This document shows positions 33,298-44,223 of a stretch of DNA of 60,000 bases, piece by piece. Both the position numbers and the translations under genes were made by a program. Source of the stretch: Strigamia acuminata (lineage: Eukaryota > Arthropoda > Chilopoda > Geophilomorpha > Linotaeniidae); assembly GCA_949358305.1 (NCBI GenBank), contig OX442315.1, forward strand, positions 4,032,001-4,092,000, read 5' to 3'. The first letter of the stretch is position 1. The number at the start of each line of letters is the position of its first letter. The notes beneath the pieces were generated by a model, which saw only the letters and a program-made list of their open reading frames with translations, had not been told where the DNA came from and searched no databases.

Positions 33298-34147
33298 CAT
33301 TTCTGGCATAACCATAAACTGTTGACCCTTCCCAGACGTTGCCCACAATTTATCTACAGACATTTTATCATTCACCATGTTCAACATATCAAAATCATCA
33401 GGACAACCACCAATTCTATTTTTTCTAATGAATTTTTTCTTATAAGAGGCCAGTTTACTGCTGTCCAAGCATAAAACTACCGATGGAAGTTCAATGTATT
33501 CAATTTCGACCATTCTTACTGACATGGATTTCGGATAGGATACGAAATAAGCAATGCGATCGTAAATTTGAAAAGTGCAGACAAAACTTGAGAGCACGAT
33601 GAGAAAAATCCACAAATACTTTCTCTTGTAGTTTTGTTTGGCCAAAATGTACTTCAAACCAGTTAGTTGGAAACTATTAAGCAAATGTTCTTCGCTTTCA
33701 TCCACGTATTTCTTAAGACATTTCTTCACTCTGCATTCTAGTACTGAAAAATGATGTGATGTTTTCTGCTTAGATCTCTTTACGTTTTGAATAATCAGAG
33801 TGATTAGAATAATGAGCATTTCAGCAAACACGAGACAAGACACTCCGAGAGTGAGTCCGATGTCTCCTCCTAAATCGCAGAAGAGCGCAATGAGATCGTA
33901 GGCTGCCACTTCTTTTGCGATTCTTATCGAATCCATCACTTTGACTCTCACCGTCGATCCTGATTCTTCCTCAACTATTAAACGATTCGAAATGATTTGA
34001 CGTTTACAAGGTGTGATGCACTTGCAAGTATTTGAATCATTGCCGGCTTTCCAAAGACCCATGTATACTTCTTTCGCTTCATTATACTGCATACTATAAT
34101 CCTGTTGGCACTCTGGCAAATGTTCAAAGTTTCGCATGAAGGGCATC
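33298..34147 (-). CDS. DEG/ENaC fusion exon E5 (domain 1 end + domain 2 start), copy A
   Basis: One uninterrupted 850-bp exon. The first third encodes the end of a channel subunit: the cysteine motif CKCITPCKRQ, then FCDLGGDIGLTLGVSCLVFA, which is TM2 with the GxS filter (GVS). Without a stop it continues through a basic/acidic linker (KQKTSHHFSVLECRVKKCL). It then enters the start of another subunit, with SFQLTGLKYI at the usual HG-motif position. TM1 follows (YLWIFLIVLSSFVCTFQIYD), then YFVSYPKSMSV and ELPSVVLCLD. Two channel domains are therefore covalently linked in the predicted protein. The HG gating motif reads TG. Confidence 0.9.
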
Positions 34148-34550
34148 CTAAGCAAAAGAAAATATTTACTCACTATTTTACGGCAAATGTTTACAATTTT
34201 ACAAAAACTTAAATATGTATACTAGCGTATATCACTTGTCAACGTGTCAATCCACCTCGACCTCCAACAAATAAAAAGCCGTAAAAGGTCCTATTGTGAC
34301 CGGTTTCTGGTCACTAAAACACACATACGGTCTTTTTCAAGTTCAGTCATTTCGACTCGAGCTTTACAAGTTCATTCAACTGGATTCGATTTATTTCCAA
34401 CAACATACAAACATGGCCTAGTCCAACCCCACCCTACAGGTGTTAGTTAAATGTCATTTAGCATACACAAAAGTATTTGCTAGTGACTGACTCTTTTGGT
34501 CATCGGTCATCATCAAAGCAAGAGTACAGTATGTTTTTGTTCATACCAAC

Positions 34551-34991
34551 CTGCAATGCACTTTTCTTTTTTCTATTTGCTGTCGTATACACTTTTCTTC
34601 GCACAATTCAAAATCTGCCATTGAACTGCACACCTGTTTGGATCTGTTCAGGAATTCGTACTGCAACACAATCAAATACTGATGACACAACAACTTCTAT
34701 AGTCTAGATTCTAGAATTATAATTATGATTACTTTTTGAATAGATACAAGACTAAGTGTCGTATGTTTGGATGGTAAATCAGAATTTCTTTCGAGTGTAA
34801 AATTTTCTTTATCTGCTATTATAAACTAATAATAATAATATAAAGAAATTGAGTGTACAGTACTCTGAGAATGACTGTGGTTTAATGCTAGCTTACGTTA
34901 ATCAATGGATTTGAACATCTCTTTCCAAGCTTGGATTCATCAAATTTAAAAACCAATTCATTTTTATAATTGGATAGTCTAGCTTCTTGGT
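34551..34991 (-). CDS. DEG/ENaC domain 1 small exons E2-E4, copy A
   Basis: E2 34897-34991 encodes FKFDESKLGKRCSNP. E3 34733-34812 encodes KENFTLERNSDLPSK. E4 34551-34660 (110 bp) encodes YEFLNRSKQVCSS and FELCEEKC, the cysteine-rich thumb region. E4 joins E5 in phase. The phases at E1-E2 and E2-E3 do not match the frames that show homology, so these boundaries are provisional. Confidence 0.65.
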
Positions 34992-35195
34992 CTTTCAATA
35001 AAAGGGAACATCACTGATAAATTTAACTAAAATAAAATTTAATAAACTTGTGTGCATTTTCTTACCAAGTGTCAAAAGAATACACAATCCCAAAAGAGAG
35101 AATTCATACTTCACTTTCTTTTGTAGATTTACCGACTGATTCTAATAAAAGAGAAATAGAATTTCAGTTTGTTAAGAGACAAATTGAACACTTAC

Positions 35196-35762
35196 TTGCA
35201 GAGTGTGAATGCTCTCAACAATATGACTTGTGTTCAACATGGACCACAACTTCAGTGCGCTCACGTTGCTGGCTACACTGTACTTATACAGAGGATCCAA
35301 ACATGGCAATGACAAGTCTTCTGGAATGGTTCCATTATCAATGTTTAAGGCGTATTCTCCAAACTCGCGAGTGGAGGTTGTGCACAACACAACAGTGGGA
35401 AACTGGACGATGTTGTCTACTTACGTGTATATGTTGACCACCGATGGCTCAGACATGTAGTAGGTTATTCGGTCGTAGACCAATGCGGTGCAGAGAAGCA
35501 CGCTCACTACGAGGACTGCAACCCACAAGATGCGTAGAATACAATTTGATTTGCTGTCCTTTATCTTAGACAAGATACTCTGGAAAGCGTCGTCACTATT
35601 ACTAGATAAATTATGGTTTTGCACCAATTGAAGGACTATCTTGCGGAAACGAGGTTTAAGTTTGCGTATCATGATGTCGTTGAGTATTGGTTGAGCTCTA
35701 TGGGAAACTAGATTTACACAACCGTAAAGGCAAAATAAAGTTCCTCTTTCGCCAAATATCAA
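35196..35762 (-). pseudogene. DEG/ENaC domain 1 N-terminal exon E1, copy A, with stop
   Basis: Encodes KLKPRFRKIVLQL, then TM1 (ILRILWVAVLVVSVLLCTAL), then YDRITYYMSEPSVVNIYT. The next codon is TAA (35421-35423) where copy B has CAA. The same frame continues after the stop with FPTVVLCTTS and further channel sequence. The true start is unknown; a likely initiator is the Met before IRKLKPRF. Confidence 0.8.
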
Positions 35763-35929
35763 ATTCCAAATTGCAACCCTCGTCGACGGCTCTATTCGCT
35801 TCCAAAATTATGAAATCAAATGTGCTGAAGTGATTGTTCCAATAATCACAATCACATGCATTAATGAGGACCCACGTCCGAGTGATTAAAACTTTTATTC
35901 AAAAACAAGAAAACTACTTACACGTCGAC

Positions 35930-36116
35930 GTATTTTGATGCAAAGAACCAACGATAATGATATTGGCGAATGTCAGTAATGAAATTTCTACGTCACTTTT
36001 GTGATTTTAGGAGTAAATTAGAATCTCTACAGTTCAGCGGCACAAACTCGTAGGACCGTTTATCTTCTTTATCTTCCCGAGGATGATAATTCCTCTTGGG
36101 TCCCGTCGCAATGCTA
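35930..36116 (-). CDS. Upstream exon of unknown role, copy A
   Basis: The acceptor TTTGTAG is followed by a frame starting LFSIATGPKRNYHPRED and containing FVPLNCRDSNLLL. A related frame recurs at 39028-39244 and, shortened, at 50560-50633. All lie just upstream of DEG/ENaC E1 or its remains, so this may be an upstream exon of the same gene. I do not recognise a domain. Confidence 0.4.
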
Positions 36117-37542
36117 AACAACCTACAAATGATACTATCAATATCTAAGCTTATTAGCGAAAACGCTTAGAAAAGTTAACAGGTCAAACACGTGGAACGC
36201 AGTTTGTTTACTGTCAAAGAAAATGTGGATTCTTTTGTGCAAAGTTAACGAGTTAATTTGAAAGTTAATAGTTAATGAATTCGTTTTTGTTCAATTTAGT
36301 TTCAATCAAAACAACTATGGCAACCGGTTCTGGTGAATTCATCACAATGCTTCGTTCAATTTAAACAACCTATTAATGTGTGAGTAGAGTTTATTTAGCA
36401 CGGTCATCGATTCTCATGGACTCAAGCGTATGCAGCACCACCTATACACCATATATGTGCCGAATAAGTAATTACATAATAACTGCTTGTTGGAAACAAG
36501 CATGAAAAGGGGCGACCAGAATGGCTAGTTGTTGGAATGAACAAATTAAGTTTTGTACATAGTTGGGGAGTTTGTTTAGAAAATCTACCTGCAACTACTT
36601 GTACAACCAAGGGCATGCCGTGACTTGAAAGCTAGAAATTAAAGCAGTAATTCTTGTGACTGCTTTGCTTGGCCACCCACGGTGACCCGCATCACTCCCC
36701 ACACCGCCAAGTGGCCCCAAATTCGCCCCCCTTGCGGGGTGAACTGACCCAGCTGGGGAGGAGAGAGCTTCGGTTCATTTTTCACAAAATTTCTTTGTTT
36801 ACTCACTACTTTTGAATGCAATGTCAATTATTTTTGTCGCTCTCTTTTGACAAATACCAAATTGCTGAAATTTCTTCATAAACATGAAATACTCAGAGAA
36901 TAAAATCATTTTCACTCATTTTTTGAAAAATTTTTTCGGCTTGGGGTCAAAAATGACCCGGGTTGGGTGAGTAAGGGATTTTTTTTAGGTTGGGGCTGCG
37001 AGGGTTAATCCGACATGATACTGAAGACTTAGCATCTGATATAGACGGAGTCTGCTTGAAGATCAGATGCCCGGTCTAGAGAGTCTCGAGAGTCTCTCCC
37101 TGAAGAAAGTGTACAACTCTAAATCAGCAACTTTTTGCTGAACTGGCAAGTTAACATGAAAATTTCCTACCTGAATTATAAAATTGCTTTTGCTGCACTT
37201 GTGCTGCTGCTTCCTGCCCGCTTGACATACACTATAATAGATAGTGCCAAAACAATATAAATGTTTCAACTAACATGACATTGAAAAATCTTTATCCCTA
37301 GTCGCACCATGTGATTAGTGTGCTATATGTAGTTATTAACTTTGCCTTCAAAACATAGCAGAAATTATTAACTATGTTCTCATCGCTAGTCGCACAGTGT
37401 AATTTGTGTGCCATACACGTATGTAGTAGTAATTACCCAAATAGGAGTTCGTGACAAACTTTGCCTTCAAAACTTTGCAGAAATTATTAACGATGTCAAT
37501 TCATGTTCTCGTACAAGTTTTTTTTTTCCTTAATAATTAAAG

Positions 37543-37925
37543 TGAGAGTTATAATGTGTGATACCATGAATCAAGGATAACATGGACAAGTATCTGTGTG
37601 TTATTTCCTATTGATTCGTTGTTGTATGCACTGATTGGGTGACTGCAATCATGTGTCATGCATCACTTGCCAACTACCGTAAGCATGTTTGTTATCTGTT
37701 ATCAGTGCGGCAATTGATCATATATTGATCAATATAAGAATTATTTAAATTCAATCAATTGCCGCACTGACAACAGATAACAAACATGCTTAGTTGGCAA
37801 CCGATGCGTGACACATGATTGCAGTCACCCAATCAGTGCATAAAACAACGAATCAATAAGAAATAACACACAGATACTTGTCCATGCTATCCTTGGTTCA
37901 TGATATTACAAATTATAACTCTCAA
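37543..37925. mobile_element. Foldback MITE, about 385 bp
   Basis: The left arm begins GAGAGTTATAAT near 37544. It includes CATGGACAAGTATCTGTGTG and GACTGCAATCATGTGTCATG, which recur inverted in the right arm ending AACTCTC at 37924. The centre (about 37720-37770) has GGCAATTGATC against GATCAATTGCC-like sequence. A right-arm-only copy lies at 41280-41455. Confidence 0.75.
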
Positions 37926-37928
37926 TAT

Positions 37929-38986
37929 TGTTATGCGCCCGGACTTCGCTGGAAAGCAGCGAGTCCAAACACGTAGTTAGTAAAAACTGGCATTTTAGTA
38001 TGAAACAGGGACATGCGTGTTCGAGTGGAATGGGACATTGGGGTGCAGAGAAGCCAACATTCAGCAGGAGTTTTTGAGCGATAACGACTGACGCGCAACA
38101 GGAAGTCGGCGAAAAGTGTCATAAATTATGCTAAATTATTCTTTGTTCCCTTGAATATTGAAATGTAAGCCCCAAGAAATTATTGGGTTTTGGTAGAACA
38201 TTTTGTGTGTAATTGTTTCATATGTTGTTTGCGTTAGTTTCATCTGTTGCACATTTATGGTTAAGTGCAATCAGTGTGTTATCACTTTCTGTGCCCTTTG
38301 TATAATCGATTGATTAGGTTTTTATCCACGCTTGTTACGGTATTCAGTTTGTTTTTAGATCGAAGGCAACTAGCCTCGATACAGTTTCCTTATTACTTGC
38401 TTTAAGTTGAATAAAAGATGGCGGTCGCGGCTTGCGACATAACCGCACATTTTAAGCATCGCTTCGGATTATTTTCGTTTCTCTCTGGCCATCCAAGACT
38501 CTTCAGAAATTTCAATAAACTTGTTCTTAACCTAAAAAGGCATGTTTTATTTCGAGGATCCAGAAAATCAGTAAAATTAGTAATTATACACAGTTTTGAT
38601 CAGCATTAATTATAAATCGACTTTGCGAACTTTTAAATAGTTTTAATTAAATAATTGTGAAAACTCCCGTTAGATGGCGTCGCGTATTTTATGGACTCGG
38701 CACCACTGGACCTCTTAACTTTGTTATAGAGGGACCCTAAGTTACTTGTTAAGCTACAGAGCTGAATTAAGTCAGTTCTGTGCGCAGGTTTAAACCATGC
38801 TCATGCTCTTCTCTTGGTCTTTAATAAATATTTCGTGTTCATTTCGTTGATAAAAACTGTGTTTTTATTCCCATAATTTACCCTAGACATTTCAGGCCAT
38901 AGTCGATATAAGTCTCTCGTACCATTCACCTGCGGTAACTTGTTTAATTTAGTAGAAATTATTCAAGTAAAACCCGGATCGCAGCA
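37929..38986 (+). repeat. Probable solo LTR related to the Gypsy family
   Basis: It ends AACCCGGATCGCAGCA, very close to the Gypsy A LTR end (AACCCGGATCGCCGCA). It starts near TGTTATGCGCCCGG, and its length of about 1058 bp is close to 1073. Polyadenylation-like AATAAA words lie near 38410 and 38822. No internal region follows, and no matching target duplication is seen. It sits exactly at the joint between the two segmental-duplication copies, which suggests a role in that rearrangement. Confidence 0.6.
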
Positions 38987-39027
38987 CACGTCCAAGTGAT
39001 TAGAACTTTTATTCAAAAACAAGAAAA

Positions 39028-39244
39028 CTACTTACACGTCGACGTATTTTGATGCAAAGAACCAACGATAATGATATCAGCGAATGTCACAGTACAGAAA
39101 TTTCTACGGCACTTTAGTGAATTTAGGAGTAAATTTGAATCCCTACAGTTCAGCGGCACAACCTCATAGGTTATATCTTCTTTATCTTTTTTATCTTCCC
39201 AAGGATGATAATTCCTCTCGGGTTCCGTCGCAATGGTAAACAAC
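39028..39244 (-). CDS. Upstream exon of unknown role, copy C (isolated)
   Basis: Acceptor TTTGTAG, then a 70-codon open frame beginning LFTIATEPERNYHPWED and containing VVPLNCRDSNLLL. It is the longest open version of this exon. No DEG/ENaC exons are seen next to it; the neighbouring sequence is LTR. It is probably a relic of a third gene copy. Confidence 0.4.
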
Positions 39245-39804
39245 CTACAAATGACACTCTCAATATCTAAGCTTGGTAGCGAAAACGCTAAGAAAAGTTA
39301 ATAAGTCAAACACATGGAACGCAGTGTGTTTACTGTGAAAGAAAATATGGATTCTTTTGTGGAAAGTTAACGAGTTAATTTGAAACTTAATAATTAATGA
39401 ATTTGTTTTCGTTCAATTCAGTTTCACTCAAAACAACTATGGCAACCGGTACTGGTAAATTGATCACAATGCTTCGTTCAATTTAAACAACCTATTAATG
39501 TGTGAGTAGAGTTTGTATTTAGCACGCTCATCGATTCTCGTGGACTCAAATCTACGACCGGCGTATGTAGCAACACCTACACACCACTAAAATAAAAATG
39601 GATGCCAAATCATCCGATCCGACTCTAAAACTGCTACGTTCCTTACAAAAAAGGTTTCGATAAATTCTGAAATCAGTCTCTATTGGTGTGTATGGCACTA
39701 CACTTGGTTGGTGATTAACCTGTTCAAACCTTACTCTGGAACCCAAGTAATTTGATATCACATGATATCACCAACATGACTGCCTGCATGAAGACAACAA
39801 TAGT

Positions 39805-40035
39805 TTGTAGTGGTGGCCTAGTGGTTAAGGCAATGGACTAGGAATCTTACCACACAGGTTCAAATCCTGTTGTCTGTAATGTTAATGTTTGTTATTTTAT
39901 ATTTGTTTTTAGAAAATTTTAAATCATTTAATTTTAATTTTTTAACAAATATAAACTAACAAACATTAACATTACTGCTAAAATTAAATAAAAATAAAAG
40001 TAAAAATTTTCACAGACAACAGGATTTGAACCTGT
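39805..40035. mobile_element. tRNA-derived SINE in palindromic arrangement
   Basis: Plus strand: GTGGCCTAGTGGTTAAGGC (A-box like) and ACAGGTTCAAATCCTGT (B-box like). The distal part recurs inverted (GACAACAGGATTTGAACCTG at about 40013), around an AT-rich middle with AACATTAACATTAC arms. The acceptor stem does not pair, so it is not a working tRNA. Two opposed SINE pieces or a foldback derivative fit best. Confidence 0.65.
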
Positions 40036-41660
40036 GTGGCGCTACACTTAATCTTTTTACTCAAAAAAGTGAAAGAATGATGCTTCTACACACAGTAAAG
40101 AAATCTTGTGTGTTGTAACTGTTTGTAACAATGTGAGAGAGAGGTGCATTTAAATAATAAAAGTATTGACTGTTTAGATAATAACAATACTTTATTTTTA
40201 AATTGTGAGGGACACACTCCTGCGGTCTCCTTGTAAGAACAGTCACATGACAGAATGGAGGGTGTAATTTAGAGTTGTGATGTCAAGTTTAGTTCCGAGT
40301 TGTAGAAATCTTAGAACAAGTTTGAACACAAGAGCTTCTAAAAGTAGGCTCACTAATTAGGTAAAAAAGTGGTTCATGTGTGAACTAATCATTAGATTGA
40401 TCCTGGATGGATTTAAACGCAGAAATCTTCTGGTTACGGATTGAAAAGCATTTTGCAGTACATTTTTTGCGTGCTATTGGTTCATTTATAGAAAAGTGCA
40501 TTTTGGTAACTGATTTAACCAAGGTGACTGGTTATCGACCACCGTGTTGAATTTAGTTTTAATCCGCCATGATACTAAACACTGAGCATCTGATAGAGAC
40601 GGAAGATCAGGCGCCCGGTCTAGAGAGTCTAGAGAGTCTGTCTCTCCCTGAAGAATGGATATAGCTCTAGACCAGCAACTTTTTGCCGAACTGGCAAGTT
40701 AACATAAAAATTTCCTACCTGAATAATAATAAAATTGCTATTGCTGCACTTGTGCTGCTTCCTGCCTGCTTGACACACACTAGGTTATTAGTGCCAAGAC
40801 AAAATAAATGTTTCAACTAACATGACATTGAAAAACTTGTATCTCTAGTCGCACCATGTGATTAGTGTGCTGTACGTAGTTATTAACTGTGCCTTCAAAA
40901 CATAGTAATTATTAACGATGGCAATTCAAGTTCTCATCGCTAGTCGCACCATGTAATTTGTGTGCTATATGTAGTTATTAACTTTGCCTTCAAGTCATAG
41001 TAAATATTAATGATGTCAATCCATGTTCGCGTACAAGTTTTTTTTTGCGAAATAATTACCGTGACATTTGATACAAAATATGAATTACTTAAATGTAATC
41101 AATTGCCAACAAAGGCAGCTCTCCCAGCAGGGAGACTTGGTGACTTGGTAACTTGGTAACCAGTTACCATTACGTTACCATTACATTTTACAATTTATAA
41201 TTGAAAAAATTGGATAAGGATCTGGTTCCAGAAAAATACAATTTTAGATCCGAAAACACATTGCCACACTTTATTCTGGGATGACAACAGGTAACAAACA
41301 TACTTAGTTGGCAAGAAATGCATGACACATGATTGCAGTCACCCAATCAGCGCATAGAACAACGAATCAATAGGAAATAACACAGATACGTGTCCATGTT
41401 ATCCTTACTGTTAGTTCATGGTAGCACACGTTATGACTCTCGATGTGTTATATTTGAATGCATTAAAAATTGCATGCAACATTATTTATGGATTCCTTTA
41501 AAAACATGTTAATAAAAACAATTCTTCAGTGCTAGAGTGATAAAAAAATATATATAATTAGCGGAATTAATAAATTGAGAAAAATAAATTTGCTGTTTTG
41601 AATGTTGCCAACCAGAAATCGATGTTATTTTATTTTAAAAATATGTTATTACTTTACATT

Positions 41661-41741
41661 CGACCCAGAGCTTAAGTAGCTTAATTGATACAACAGCTGT
41701 CTGAAAGGCAAACAGAGCATCTGCGTTCAATTCCTGGCTCG
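41661..41741 (+). other. tRNA-like sequence
   Basis: The ends CGACCCA and TGGCTCG pair at six of seven positions, and a T-arm-like GCGTTCAATTC is present. The D and anticodon arms are not convincing. It could be a degenerate tRNA, a SINE head or an organellar tRNA fragment. Confidence 0.3.
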
Positions 41742-43069
41742 TGACTCCTCAGTGTCAGAGTCCCATTTTATTTTTTCAACCATTCAATTTGTTTCTTCCA
41801 GTAGTTGTAAATGTTGTTGCTTACCTGCACTTGCTCATTTCTATCAACAACACATTTTACAGGCAGTTAGTTTCATAATGTTGCAATTTTTTGTAGTTAC
41901 AGACCTATTTCTTCACCAGTCCAGATGTCGTGTCTGTATTTCTATTTCCAATTATTATTCATTTTTTAAATAGATGTATGTTACAAGGTGTTTTAATTGA
42001 ATGCATTTTCCAATTGCCGTCCCCAAGAAAAAATAGATACTGATACATTCATCTCTGAGGATATTTGCTATTGCCTTAATTGGAATAAAAACAATAAGAA
42101 TAAACAACTAAAATAACCTACTGCATCATACAGTAGTTAATCGCGTCTCCAGAGTTTGGACAGAGCTCCCGTTGAGAGGATTATTTCTAAATTTAATAAA
42201 CTCTAGGCTCCACTAACCTTATTATCAATATCAATGTCAAATGTCCAACTAAACGCAACCAACATCTTTCACCGCCATCTTGTTTACACTTCTCCTTCTG
42301 GTGGCAAAAGAAAAAATAATTTAAATAAAATTACATAGTGGGTTTGGTTTCTTTGACCTTTACGCCATCTAGAGGCTGAATGGAGAATTAGATAATTTCT
42401 CACATTGATAAATGTTGTCGTCTTTCATCTTTTAAAAGTTCGAAAATTTGGATACGACGATAAATTTGAAATGTGAAACAAAATTAAAGTTGGTAAAATT
42501 GCATTTTCATTTGAAAGCGATACTATTTATTAAATCAATGCAGGAAGGACTCTACGGCGATTTGTTGCGTTTGCTGCACTGTGTGCACGTGTCGCTGTCC
42601 ATTGGCTTATCATGTTTGTGCGATTGAAACATCAACCCGTTGACCATTGTGATTGCATTAAAATTAGTTCCATACGGAAGTTTTACATATGTTTTTATTT
42701 TACAAACAAAATGTAACAGAATTATCGATTCAAAGGCTGAATGTCAGGTAAAAAAAAAAAAAATACTCCGTAAAAAAAATAGTAACAAAATGATGAAAAT
42801 AGGTTGCCAAAAGTGAATAGAGAACTGCTGTGTAATGTGTAGTGTGTACGCTTCTTCTTTGTACACTCCATGTTAAGCGCCACCTGTATTTCACGAATAA
42901 TAAACTTTACTAAATTTGAATCCTAAACCCGTTAATTACATTATTAAACATGCCTTAAACTAAAATTAATTCTATTTCTATCCTACGTTTAAGTCATATC
43001 TTTTAGTAGCCATATCAATTTGAACGCTCAACAAACGTCCACTCAAGACGAGCACTGCAGTGAAGCCAC
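41742..43069. other. AT-rich non-coding stretch
   Basis: No supported gene. Short A-runs lie near 42745-42780. Nothing else recognised. Confidence 0.35.
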
Positions 43070-43576
43070 ACACCGGTCACTACTAAACACGTAGTCGCGA
43101 CGTTCTCCAATCCTCCGGAAAGTTTACACGATACGGACGAGTGTTTTCTCTTCACAAATCTGAGTGTGCTTGATGTTTTTTCTCATAACAGTGACGAAGG
43201 GTACGAAGGCGACGTCCTTAGCGAATTACAGATACAAATGTTGTTGACACAATGTCCTAATGTTGCAGATTTACGTTTAGCTTGTCTTCGACTTACCGAC
43301 CAAGTGATAGCCCGAGTTGTTGAGTCGAATGCACTCGCAAATCTTCAATTTTTGTTTCTCAAATGGTGCGATCGAATCCACGTCGATTCGGTGATGAAAT
43401 TGTTAGAAGCCGACAATCGTTTGACTCAATTAAGCCTAATTGACTGCTGTCATCTTGATTTCGCACAGTACGATAGAATTGTGGCTTATGTTCAAAGTAA
43501 AAACTTGGATTTGCAGATTGAACATAGCTATAATTATAAAGAAAGAGAATTGATTCTATGTCTACCGTATCTTTAA
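43070..43576 (+). CDS. Leucine-rich-repeat (F-box/AMN1-like) fragment
   Basis: The frame is open from about 43070 to 43576 with no ATG near its beginning, so it is an internal or terminal exon or a relic. It contains cysteine-type LRR units: LLTQCPNVADLRLACLRLTD, LANLQFLFLKWCDRIHVDSV, NRLTQLSLIDCCHLDFAQYD. Proteins of this type usually pair an F-box with LRRs and select substrates for ubiquitination; no F-box is seen here. A degenerate second copy lies 0.6 kb downstream. Confidence 0.55.
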   Translation, partial: TPVTTKHVVATFSNPPESLHDTDECFLFTNLSVLDVFSHNSDEGYEGDVLSELQIQMLLTQCPNVADLRLACLRLTDQVIARVVESNALANLQFLFLKWCDRIHVDSVMKLLEADNRLTQLSLIDCCHLDFAQYDRIVAYVQSKNLDLQIEHSYNYKERELILCLPYL

Positions 43577-43839
43577 CTCATATTTGCTATATCCAATCTG
43601 GAAAAGGTCCAACAACAGAAGCACGGCGGTGCAGCCAAAATTATGGTTGGACCGAAACCAAACTTGACCAATACCAATACCGATCCCGATGTTTTGACAT
43701 AAAAGATTTAAATTTATTTATTTTGGTTAAAACTATCATGTTTTAAAACTAATTTAACTAAATAAATGAGCAAACTGAATTTTCTATCACATTTACAAAC
43801 TGATGCAAAGAATGCACGATTTTTTCAATTGTCCAATCA

Positions 43840-44223
43840 CGTCACATTAATCGGTGCAAATGTTTCTGACACAATGTCCGAATGTAAAAAACGTACGTTT
43901 ATTTTCGTGCCAAACACTGAGCGACAAAGTCGTATCGCAAGTTGTCGAGTCGAATGCACTTGGAAATCAATCTTCAAGTTGTATCACGAAATTGCTGCAA
44001 TTCGATCGGCGTAGTTTCGGTCGTAAAGTCGTTAGAAACGGAACATCGTTTGACCGAATTCAACCAAATTGACCGCATTCATATTGATTTTGCAGAATAT
44101 AATCAAATTGTCGATTACGTTCGAAGTAAAAAGCTGGACATTAGACACAAACACGACGATGTAGCAGCAGATGTAGACGAAGATGCAACTGAAGATCAAT
44201 ATTGCCAGTTTAATTTGTTTTAA
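43840..44223 (+). pseudogene. Degenerate copy of the LRR fragment
   Basis: The frame at 43854 encodes FLTQCPNVKNVRLFSCQTLS and VVESNALGN, parallel to the fragment upstream. The homology then shifts +1 near 43960-43970 into the frame that continues VVKSLETEHRLTEF and IDFAEYNQIVDYVRSKKLD, ending with an acidic tail and TAA at 44221. The frameshift marks it as a pseudogene or requires an intron that I cannot see. Confidence 0.6.

Larger units (their letters stand above)
17945..36116 (-). pseudogene. DEG/ENaC two-domain channel gene, copy A (decayed)
   Basis: Exons in transcript order (minus strand): upstream exon about 35930-36116; E1 35196-about 35762; E2 34897-34991; E3 34733-34812; E4 34551-34660; E5 33298-34147; E6 33154-33235; E7 33005-33087; E8 32849-32944; E9 18627-18733; E10 17945-18318. 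They encode two DEG/ENaC channel domains head to tail, with the join inside E5. Decay is visible. A TAA lies in E1 (35421-35423) where copy B has CAA. A TGA lies in E9 (18653-18655). The E6 donor reads GC where copy B has GT. The E8-E9 intron holds a 14-kb nested insertion. Most exon lengths equal those of copy B (E2, E3, E5-E9). The E1-E2-E3 splice phases do not join cleanly, so those boundaries are uncertain. Confidence 0.75.
35866..37925. repeat. Segmental duplication, left copy
   Basis: Blocks 35866-36420, 37010-37500 and 37780-37925 match 38985-39545, 40556-41040 and 41280-41455 in the same order. Each intervening segment differs through insertions. Shared words include ACTACTTACACGTCGACGTA and GCAACTTTTTGC. 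Divergence is moderate, so this is older than the 12.3-kb tandem duplication. The stretch 36421-37010 holds nothing I recognise. Confidence 0.75.
38987..41455. repeat. Segmental duplication, right copy
   Basis: Counterpart of 35866-37925, starting at the end of the solo LTR. It carries upstream-exon copy C (39028-39244), a SINE pair insertion (about 39800-40035) and a truncated foldback MITE (41280-41455). Apart from the listed elements, 39245-39800 and 40040-40555 hold no recognised feature. Confidence 0.7.

Noticed and set aside
35048-35437. Plus-strand frame of 129 codons
   Set aside because: Antisense shadow of DEG/ENaC exon E1.
38418-38609. Small protein frame starting MAVAACDITAHF
   Set aside because: Lies inside the probable solo LTR; no domain.
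39807-39880. Functional tRNA gene
   Set aside because: A- and B-box words are present but the acceptor and anticodon stems do not pair; tRNA-derived SINE is more likely.
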